From positions 62,001 to 126,000 of the forward strand of contig JAFDZV010000043.1 in NCBI GenBank assembly GCA_018266795.1: a stretch of DNA of 64,000 nucleotides, in the 5' to 3' direction. Position 1 is the stretch's first letter; every line of letters begins with the position of its first letter. The DNA comes from Bacteroidota bacterium (GTDB lineage Bacteria > Bacteroidota > Ignavibacteria > OLB7). Position numbers and translations under genes: made by a program. The notes below the pieces were generated by a model that ran no database searches, was not told the origin of the DNA, and saw only the letters and a list, made by a program, of their open reading frames with translations. This document shows positions 36,601-44,700 of the stretch, in pieces.

Positions 36601-38600
36601 GTGGTGCGAAGGAGGATGTGGCCGGCATCATCCTGCTCGCCTACGGGCGGCGCGTGGACTCCACGAAGCTCTGGCCCGCCCACAGCACGGTGTTGAAGTT
36701 CGAGCAGTATACGGACAACGTCTTCGGACCCGTCAATGCGCTGGTACCGTGGCACACCGATCCGGCGAACGTGAAGACGAAGTGGGTGCGCTTGAACGAT
36801 CTGCGATTCGTGGATGGAACGGACAACGATCCCCTTCTCGGCTTCGGCAGCGTCGCGGAGCGCGGCGCCGCGTTTCAGCCCTCGCAGGTGGTGTTCTTCA
36901 ACGCAGCGCTCGGGTACTTCATGCGCAATGGAGGGGCGGCGAACGTGGTGGTGGGACCCGGCATCGAAGGGGGCTTCAGTCCGCAGCCGAATCTCTTCTC
37001 CGCCTCATCGCTCTTCTACGGCTTCGATCTGAAGACCGCGACGATCAACGAGGTGCCGGCCGGCGGAGGCGCCGCGGTTGCGATCAGCCTCCTTACGCTT
37101 GTCTCGAGCGATCAGGCGTCGGTGCCGGAAAGCGTGATGCTGCTGGGCCTGCACGAGGATGAGTACAACACACTGATCGGGCTCGCCGGGCTGAGCGACA
37201 ATCATCCGAAGAACATCGTGCTCACCGAGCAGCTTCCCGGCGGTGGCGCAACGCATCAGAACGACGGTACAACCAACTATCACCGCTACACCGTGACGCT
37301 GCGCGGCCTGGACGAAGCCACGGCCGAGAGCACGGACGTGGCTCCGCCCGCGCCGATTCTGGTCTACTCACTGGATGGGTTGATCTTCGTCTCCCCGGGC
37401 TTCGACTCCACGAAGCTGATTCCGGACACCTACACTCCCGATCACGAGGAGGCCCGCTCCCTGGGCAAGCCGGAACCGGAGGCCCGTATCGCCGCGGACA
37501 GCGACGTCACCGCCAAGCTGAATCTGTTCATCGACGCCGTCAACCAGGTGACCGCCGGAAGCGCTACCGCAAAGGCGGATCTTGCCGCGGCAGTGTTTCA
37601 GTATGGCGCCGACGTTCTCACGGTGGCCCGCGCCAACACCATCACACCATCGGCCGGCAACACGTATCACGACGACCGCGCGCTCTACTGGGCTCGTCTG
37701 CGCATGGCGGTTGCGTTGAAGGGGAATCCGTACTGCATGAAGAACGCCGCGGATCGGGATGAGCTGGTGCACGATCTGGAGCAGCTCTCGCGCGGGCTCT
37801 CGGGCCTGACGTTCAGCGGCGGGAACAAGAGGATTCTTCTTCTCGCCACGGACCCGATCGGTCTGAACGTGGATATCACTGCCTCCAACCCTTCGGCCGT
37901 TGCGGCGCTTGGCCTGCAGGGGACCGTTACCAACGGCACCGTCACGGCCGATGTGAAGACGGCCATCCTTCCGATACGGTACCGCGACTACGCTGCAGGA
38001 GTGATAGAGGATCTGATCAAACCATTGCTCTATCCGAAGGGGGTGGACATGATCGTTCTGCTCTCGCAGAACGGGTCGGCGCAGTACTTCGAGGTGGAGC
38101 GCTTCGCGGGCCTGAAGTCCGGAGCCAACCGCGACAACAACGACAACATCGATCTGGTTCCGCTCGCCGCCGGTGCGGGCTATCCGGAGTTCTTCGAGAC
38201 GTCGCTGCCGGTGAGCGACATGATGCACAACCAGACCACGGTGCATCCGCAGATCTGGTACTACGATCAATCGTACACGCAGTCCGATGCCGCCGGCCAT
38301 GTAACGGCGGTGCCGCATCCGATGGATCCCGGCGGATCGAATCGCGAGAACAACGATCCGCTCATCACGCTCGCCGGGATCACCGGGACGTCGGTGAGCG
38401 GTTCCGCCGGCGACTTCATTCCCAATCAGATCTCCTATCGTCTGATGCGGCTCTGTGCAACGCCCATCGTTCCGTATGCGCCTTCCGACGCCAAGGTTGG
38501 CGCCGTGAGCATCCCGACGCCGGCCGCGTCCGGCAAGACGATGTCGCAGATCGTGGACGAGGTGCGGAACCTGCTGATACGAGCTCTGGATGGGTTGTAG
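30645..38600 (+). CDS. Giant A: subtilase with inserted beta modules and C-terminal dead Pcp-like domain
   Basis: A 2651-residue protein without signal peptide or T9SS domain. Residues 1-290: regulatory plus propeptide-like region, paralogous to the upstream 285-aa protein. Residues about 310-960: peptidase S8 domain with Asp329 (VIGVVDGG), His543 (HDDHGLCCATIAAA), Asn666 (FFSAGNDN) and Ser923 (NGTSAATPLAAG). The domain is about twice the usual size because beta modules are inserted between Asp and His and between Asn and Ser. Two more such modules lie about 1025-1145. Residues 1150-2390 are beta-rich (e.g. DYYVYARIKNRGDSLYSL). Residues about 2395-2640 resemble pyroglutamyl-peptidase I (ILLLATDPIG, ILPIRYRDYA, FEVERFAG with Glu2485, SAGDFIPNQISYRLMRL). 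The catalytic Cys and His positions hold Pro2593 and Ile2608. TGAGG precedes the ATG. Confidence 0.8.
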   Translation: MDQFNQGIAVAVYSGEMAILSDAHVTLTDASGTTTTAIFDSDHGVYLADLSPQGAVTVNVTCDGFEPQFRTVIGLRLAHAVPFYLGRPGDSYTWQDGARVPYQSTHGQIAVVTNHWSSVQHDLRDHLSGHVVSEGHGGKSVNHEFGPEVKRQTVNVIRISPSAAHSPAAGAAGHGGLLKMLRAHPKVSAAGPVFRDAGDQPLLFTNRVSITFNADVTTNAAFAIIASVGLQNARAVKGTQGTFSAWADPDIGEEINALLERLMAMPEVESASAEVHAPLNLEALNPNDFLWPAVWDRIRVRCPEAWEFISNNVGGSGFGDPNVVIGVVDGGVISDPGGVPLHEELQGQVPGGVSTTLTAILNPTHSVITVRDSNRFVAGNVVDVGLETQKLVHLVTPVGPGNIGTLEIDALFLDAPIGTEVMLNGAPATRTWMTARTAAATATVSVTAAAGLAVGDRVSIGTQTTPAAGTAVAEEVIILNIVGNTLTTTPVVARDLNGTIASHPAAAPVDSRRKTQTLFDVSSGNVYNHNNFPVPAALGHDDHGLCCATIAAATANNGLVGGRANGLAGAAGHARISSIISGGSRQNDVDAFQWITGVASLPSAGFGTPAPAMLRPGADVTTCSLGIGAFISTTNDRTPAVDEALNHITRRGRGNRGTLMFFSAGNDNIAQEPTRWSAHARIFSVAALQMKYVNNVVLDTRASYSCYSRPANLPAAAAVPVTACTPSGVSNFQTHNPPSNFWMLAGCIPGTGNRISRPTSTTQLRNPIGAARVEMQLAAQVLVGALSITVNAVATVNVGDWLLIGKIGDTDMEWIRVHPVNPPVGNVIFLDPANTPAIQHNLIRRVVACTTIDVVNTAGFAVGDWIQLGDPSATGSEAVRIRAIDAVNRNFSVDGPLNTYNVLPAVNIHRGVQDYYDEFNGTSAATPLAAGIGALVVTAKPTLTWAEARDILTRTALRTDLRNTDIHPATAFLPLTPGIPHSPLPASPAVDGRWTNAQGDPIVDNGGSMIRFAERSEDVDAQPTETTLVLDDVDDMHVDHAVVLTNQAGTASERRIITAVDVPTKTITVDAPLANNYVGGGANTGRDDLAADAAQGATIIQVNSTASFVVGQTIEINSFLRSAEVRHIRGIPDATHLEIDPLERDVHNNENVYGGLIAYRSPWYGAGRLDAEAAVKAAFNYSHDARDLMIRNNIHDNGTAPVNLGVVPISSPDIWGRLTAPVIAAGLPDAPGDGDNALPEGYRFPGYDPAASYQNLASHLQPKAGQDYYVYARIKNRGDSLYSLDAWARIYIYRSRSEEPFRIPQGWNDAGGPANIMNHNSGTFLLGTERPLFNAAADENLPALSGGIAPGDHFIVKAMWPAANVPTAASLAAAGIADQDRLRTHLLVEITPHDGLLAGDTVGSNNNISSREVTFAAVTFAKGNGDPLPDTLTVKRDNTVGSLAFTVNLKDPVGYFRVAKVKVVGQRSVKSGTLETVEWSWSGGGPAWTSNPAAPTWFTVSAPTLPGGAAAAAGNDAVEINFSGTFDASALHDVVDINLQLYSHDDVLLLEQFESVFIDQTPVRLSDLDVVDPNAPSLYTFADMGGLTQTTPFGPESDKVFRVTSSFNVAAGTKAYAVTAGEVMVQRVWTADSDAGGYQDAVVNLILKPFDAPRVGSRAVKYFVYRGIRLGDLLTSKDDPTHVRDEAGGSEFIAALYHYQLARRNAFLATAYGQAHQAEAPPLTLTSDILGWDVAVASATALDPMFFGSDTAPQLPIAAAGMQLGEFTQGTECGFEVVLEANASVHTYEFARRPFTRIDVSADAAKSLALRHHREEVLRYLDPAAYYGQQYSIGVYAKSGGTKTLKKEDALYTDVLAPFTTRNTIYIDIRNETDASFNFYANYAINGSHLMYGIKPGKKTMSPKSYGTKGWPLMILKRTQADRAVDKIYLALSMNGNKVPALYIECGAPATPVDGTAFVIGGKLYNDGAQWTKEVGFTIRQHAAGGGAKEDVAGIILLAYGRRVDSTKLWPAHSTVLKFEQYTDNVFGPVNALVPWHTDPANVKTKWVRLNDLRFVDGTDNDPLLGFGSVAERGAAFQPSQVVFFNAALGYFMRNGGAANVVVGPGIEGGFSPQPNLFSASSLFYGFDLKTATINEVPAGGGAAVAISLLTLVSSDQASVPESVMLLGLHEDEYNTLIGLAGLSDNHPKNIVLTEQLPGGGATHQNDGTTNYHRYTVTLRGLDEATAESTDVAPPAPILVYSLDGLIFVSPGFDSTKLIPDTYTPDHEEARSLGKPEPEARIAADSDVTAKLNLFIDAVNQVTAGSATAKADLAAAVFQYGADVLTVARANTITPSAGNTYHDDRALYWARLRMAVALKGNPYCMKNAADRDELVHDLEQLSRGLSGLTFSGGNKRILLLATDPIGLNVDITASNPSAVAALGLQGTVTNGTVTADVKTAILPIRYRDYAAGVIEDLIKPLLYPKGVDMIVLLSQNGSAQYFEVERFAGLKSGANRDNNDNIDLVPLAAGAGYPEFFETSLPVSDMMHNQTTVHPQIWYYDQSYTQSDAAGHVTAVPHPMDPGGSNRENNDPLITLAGITGTSVSGSAGDFIPNQISYRLMRLCATPIVPYAPSDAKVGAVSIPTPAASGKTMSQIVDEVRNLLIRALDGL

Positions 38601-38616
38601 TATCGGGTGCTTCCAT

Positions 38617-38648
38617 GAACGGCCGTGCCCGATGCGGCGCGGCCGTTC
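38617..38648 (+). other. Stem-loop in the A-B spacer
   Basis: GAACGGCCG (38617-38625) pairs with CGGCCGTTC (38640-38648) around a 14-base loop, 17 bp after the stop of A. No T-tract follows. It could be a weak terminator or an RNA processing or stability element. Confidence 0.5.
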
Positions 38649-38747
38649 CGCACCGATCGTTGTTGAACAGTCCGCCGCAACGCGCTACTTCATGAGGCTG
38701 TTCGCCGCTTCGTAGCAATTGTTCGTCATCACCACCTACCTGCAATC

Positions 38748-41700
38748 ATGGAACAACAAAAATTCTACCCCGCGATGTCCACGCTCATCAACGTGGACGA
38801 CCTTCCGCCGTTCCTGGGGTTTCTGAAGGACCAGTTGGGCACGCTGCTCGATACGACGTTCTTCAAGAACCTTCAGCATTCGCGCAGCGGCAAGGGAGGG
38901 CGCGCGTTCTACAGCCTCACGTTGCTGCGGTACGACCGTATCGGCTTCACGATACCCGGCACCGATATCGAGATCGATCTGGACTCGCCTGCCAACAGCA
39001 CGTTCACCGAGATACCGGTGACGCTGGCCTACCAGTGGGGCATCATCGACCTGCTGGGAAGTTTCAAGCTGGAGAGCTTCACCGACGACGCGAAGCAGCT
39101 CTTCAGCATGCTGCTGCGCAAGTTCGATATCGATCCGATGAAGGTGGTGCAGCAGGCCGTGGACCACTATGCGCAGATCCCAGGGCAGCTGGACAAGTTC
39201 CTCCACGATGTGAACACGCACTTCGGTGTGAGCATTCCGGTGCCGGGAAGCGGAACGCCGCAGCAACAGTTGCAGCAGGCGATCGCCGACCTCGAGGATG
39301 AGCTCGGGATTCCTGCGATGGAGGCGGTGTACGCGGTCTATATCGCAACCATTACCGATCTCAAGTCCGCCGTCAGGAGAATCGAACAGCTGTTCAGCGA
39401 TGTCTTCAACGGCCGGTCCGTGACCACGTTCCTGAAGGACCTGCTCGTGCCGAAGGTGGACGCCACACTGAAGACCTCGATCGACGTGAAGTTCCCTCGC
39501 ACCATTCTGGTGCCGGTGGATGCCAACGACGATCCGAAACCGGGCACGGTTCAGTCCACGCTCACCGTGGGCAACGTGGACTTCTACTTCAGCACCACCC
39601 GCGGCATCGGGTTCGATGCAACGTTCCAGGGATCGCTGGATCGTTCGATGATCGGGACCACCGGGCTCATCATCGCGTTCGACGGCGTGAAGCTGGATCT
39701 CAGCACCACCACCAACATCCCGGAGGCCACCGCAGACGGGCGCGGGCCGGACTTCGTTGGCGTGTTCGTGAAGAGCGCGGAGATCAGCCTGCCGAAGTTC
39801 TGGAAGACCAAGCCGGACGCCCAGCGCCCGGCCGACACCACCAAGTGGGCCCGGATCCTTGCGAAGAACGTTCTGATCGGCACCGGCGGTCTCTCCGGGC
39901 AGTTCAGCCTTCAGTCGACAACGGATGAGCCGGTGCTGGAGACGTGGTTCGGCCAGCGCGATGCATCGGGCTCGGATCCCGGCGACAAGGGCTTCGGCAT
40001 CGCGCTCGATCGGTTCGACATCTCCTTCCACCAGGGGACGATCACGAAGTCCGACATTCAGGGAACGCTTACGATTCCCGGGCTGAAGCTGGCCAACGGT
40101 TCCCCGGGACAGGTTCGCGTGCAGGTCTCGATCGACAAGAACGGCTTCAAGATCTCCGGCACGTTCCCCGATGTCACGCTCGGCATCCCGGACATCTTCA
40201 ACTTCACGTTCAACAAGCTCGGCCTTGGAAAGGAGGGGAAGCGCTTCTTCGTGGAGGTGGCCGGCAGGCTGGATGTGATCGCGCAGATCCCCGCGCTCAA
40301 CCAGCGGTTCATCGAGAAGCCGATCGACATTCAGAAGCTGGTGATCTGGTCCGACGGCGAGTTCGACTTCCAGGGCGGAAGCATCGTACTGCCAACGATC
40401 GCGCCGTTGAAGGTGGGGCCGGTGGAACTCTCCGTGACTGCGCTCCACTTCGGTCGCGACCGCCAGCCGTTCAACGGCGCGATGCGCGAGTACAAGTTCA
40501 TCGGCTTCGACGGCGGCGTGAAGAGCGGTCCCGGCGGCGTCGACGCCCGCGGCGAGGGAATCAAGTTCTACTTCACCGTGGACAACGATCTGTTTGGCGG
40601 TTCGGGGAATCGCTTCCTGCGCGTGGAAACCATCCGCATCGATCTCCGGATTCCGGGTGAGGCCACACCGGAGACGGCGGCGCTGCTGTTGAAGGGATAT
40701 ATCTCGATGAAGAACCCCACGACGGTAAGCCCCGGCGGAGTGTCGCAGACGCGTGCTCTTACCGAGTATGCCGGCGGCGTCACCTTCCGGCTGCCGCGGC
40801 TGGAGATGGGAGGCGGCGCGGAACTGCGGATGATCCCCTCTCTCGGCGCGTTCCTCGTGGACGCCCATCTCGAACTCTCCACGCCGATCCTTCTCGGCAC
40901 CACCGGCCTCGGCATCTACGGCTTCCGTGGTGTGTTCGGCAACAAGTATGTGCTGGACAAGCCGGCCGATACCGCATGGTGGGAGTTCTACAAGAAGCCG
41001 GAGTTGGGAATTCATCCGGAGAAGTTCACACAGAAGGATGGCTTCAGCATCGGCGCCGGCGTATCGCTTGCAACCGCCGCGGACTCCGGCACCACATTCT
41101 CCAGCAAGCTCTTCTTCATGCTCTCGGTGCCGACGGTGTTTCTGCTGGAAGGGCAGGCCGCGATACTGAGCAAGCGGATCGGACTGGACACCACGGACGA
41201 TCCGCCGTTCTATGCGGTGATAGCGATCCAGCCCGGAGTGGGCGTGGAGGCTGCCTTCGGGGCGCACATGAAGATTCCGCAATCCAGCGGCGACGTGCTC
41301 ACGCTGGATGCAACGCTGGAGATGGCATTCTTCTTCGGCCGGGCCTCCGCCTGGTACGTGAACATCGGTCGCGATCAGCCGGAGTCCAAGCGCGTGCATG
41401 CAACCATCCTGAAGATCCTTCAGGGTTGGTCCTACTTCATGCTCGCCTCCTCCGGGATCAAGGCCGGCGCCGGCGTGGAGTGGAAGTTCGAGCAGGACTG
41501 CGGAATCGCGAAGGTGGGTCTGGGGGCAAGCCTGGAGGTTGGCGGCCGCGTGAGTTTCAAGCCGGTGCAGCTGGGTGGATGGATCAACCTGCAGGGATAT
41601 GCGGAGCTGCGCGTGTTCGGCATCGGCTTCCGTCTCTCGGTGAAGGCGAATCTCTCCGCGGAGGCGCCGCATCCGTTCGTCATCTGTGGTTCGTTCGAGC

Positions 41701-44700
41701 TGAGCCTCAGCACGCCGTGGCCGTTGCCGGACGTTCACATCAACGTGAACCTCTGCTGGCACTTCAACGACACGCCGAACCGCAACGAGATCGGAATGCT
41801 GGAGCCACCGGACGACTCGCAATTCAACGTGGGGGCATGTCCTTCGCCGGACATCAAGCTGCCGGCGAAGGCGGTGCACATGGTCACCAACGAAAGCTTC
41901 CCGCTGAACTTCCTGAAGCGAACCTACACCTGGTACGACGATCCCCCCGGCGGCTCGCCGGATGTTTCGATTCCGATGCCTGGAAGTTCGGAGTGGGCCG
42001 GATCGTTCGATCGCTTCGCCATCCCGATGGACAGCTGGATCGACATCGAATTCACGAAGGGGGTGTCGCCGAATCTGGACAACGACGACATCAAGAAGCT
42101 TGCGCCGCCGCAGACGGGAACGGTGGACTACGAGTTCGTGCCGCCGCAGAAGGGGATCTCCGCTCAGGTGAAGCATACCTACAAGGTGGAGCGGGTGTCG
42201 CTCTACTACTGCGCGCCAACCGATGCGTCGTGGACACCGCTCGATCTGCTGGGAGCAAGCACGCCGCTCCTGGATCTCGTGGCGCAGACCAACCCGAGCC
42301 TGTACGCGTCGGACTACGACGCCGCGCTGGCCTGGGCGAAGACGCAGATCGGAACCAACATGAAGTATGGTTTCTGGCAGCTCTCGCTTGCAGACACGCT
42401 CACCAAGCTTCGTCTGCTGGCGCGCACGGCGTTCGAGCAGAATCCGCACGTGAAGCTCACCGAGCTGGGCTTCCCGCCCACGGTGGTTGTATGCCCGCCC
42501 ACACAGATCGCGCTGACCTGCCTGAACTGGACCGATGTGCCGTTGGACACGACGTATCCGGCAAACCAGACAGTGTTCGATCGCAAGCTCCGCTTCACCG
42601 TTACCGGCGGTTCCGCGTCCGTGGCGACCAGCAGCAATCCCTTCAACATCTCGCCGTCGCTGCGGATCGGATGCGGCAACCAGATCGAGCTTCTCTTCCC
42701 GGAGCCGGTGACGAATGTGCGAATGAAGCTCTCCACCGGATGCGACAAGCTGGTTGTCTCCTACTATCTCGGCTATCCCTATACTCCGAAGCCCGTGGAG
42801 CTGAGCCCCAGCGGCGGTGCGGTTGCGCGCTGGGACATCACGCACGCCGGCGGCGGATCGAACCCGGTTACGGACGATGTGTGGGATCGCCTGCGAAACA
42901 TCCCGAGCTTCGTGCGTGCGTTCTGCAGCGGCGCTTCGGTGGATACGGGACTCGACCCTGTTGTTGCGCTGGATACGGTGATGGCGAAGAAGTTCCGCAA
43001 GACGAATCTCTACCTCCGCCAGCTTTGGGGCCTTGCGGCGCCCGATCCCAACGCCGCGTTCTGCGCGCGTCTGCGTGAGATGCTGGAGCTGGAGATCGTT
43101 GCGCTCACCGGTCGCGATCGAGTGCCGCAGTCGCTGAAGGTGAACATCGACAACTTCTATCGCGATGCGAAGCGGTATGCCGAGCAGTACGCGCAGATGG
43201 AACACGATGCCGGCAACTCTCTCGGCCAGCCGCCCGCCGGGCCCAATGCGTTCTACGAGGGCTGGCTGGACATCATCGCATGCATCGGCAAGGCGTACGA
43301 CAAGCGCGGATCGCTGCCGGCTGCTGTTCAGGCATTGCTGCAGCAGATCGATTTCGAGATCGGCCGTCTCTATTTCAAGGTGCGCTATCATGCGGAGCTG
43401 CGTGATATGCATCTCGATCAGAACGATCCGATCACCGATCCGATGCAGCAGTTGAAGATGGCTGCGGAGTTCTTCGCCATCCTGTCGCTCGATCTGGACG
43501 ATGCGAACATTCCCGATGTGCTGATCGAGGAGTTCGATCCCTACTACCAGCGTCTCGATGCGCTGGCGGCCCGGCTTCGCACTGCGCTGCGCGCTGCCGG
43601 CGGAACAGTGCAGTGTACGGCCACCGGCGCCGTGCCCGCCGGCGACGGCGTGCACACGGATCTCGATCGCTCCACTGCATGCAACCGCCTGCAGGAACTG
43701 CAGGGCATTGCACGCCTCCTGTGCGGCGGCGGCACCGGCCCGCTGGTCAACACCGCCACCGGGCCAACCGTGGGAGCCATCAGCAGCCTCGTCTACGGGT
43801 TCGCCGGCACGATCGAGGCGCTGGAAAGCTATTTCGGCTGGCCTCCCGATCAGTGGACCGATCAGTTCTGCCACGATCTCGGCTTCGCACTCCGAATGGT
43901 TGCCTATGCATGGGCCGTATTCGACGAGCTTCCCGCCGCGCTTCGGTCGCAGGTGCAGGAGTTCTACGGCGCCATACAGAAGCTCGTGGCGGACTACCAG
44001 GCCGCAACCGTGAACGAGGTACTCGATGCGCCGTCCGAGGAGACGGACGAGTTCCTGGGCAGCTGGATCGACACGCTCGCCTGCCTCTGCAGGATGTGCG
44101 GATCGGTTGAAGGTTTCGGCCTGCAGAGCGAGCGCGACTACTTCGTCTCGACCGTGGATCCGGCAATCGACGAGCTGTACGATGCGATTGTCGGGCTCAC
44201 CAGCACCGACGGCCGCTCGCTGTTCGGAACGCAGATGCCTTCGGACGACTGCGCTCTGGTGCAGACCGCGATCGCCTTCATGACCGCGCTTACAATGAAC
44301 TGCGGATCGGTGGATGCCACCATGCAGGCCTGGCTGGCGAACGAACTCTCCGGATTCCAGCTGGACTATCTCACTCCGGCCGTGGCAGCGTTCAGAGACG
44401 GCGCGGTTCAACCGTACGGTGCGGTGCTGTGCGACAGCGGTGCGATGAACGGCTCGTGCACAACCTGGATCGATGCGCTGGAGTGTCTGGACATGCTGAT
44501 CGCACGGCGCGCCTATCTGCCGCAGAGCATCATCGACCAGATCGTGAACGACTTCGACGATCTTCTGCTCGACATATCGAACCAGATCTTCTTCGTCTAC
44601 AACGACCTGCTCTCCTGGCCCGCGTTCGATACGCGCATCGAGAACACGGAGTTCGAGGTGCACTACATTCTCGGGCACATCTACGACGACTGCCTGAAGG

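Noticed and set aside
32934-36755. A 1273-codon minus-strand open frame opposite giant A
   Set aside because: The plus strand here encodes the subtilase Ser motif and beta modules. The antisense frame has no motif.
38736-44678. A 1980-codon open frame on the minus strand opposite giant B
   Set aside because: Its translation is His/Arg/Val/Glu-rich without domains or hydrophobic pattern and mirrors the codon bias of giant B. It is an antisense shadow.
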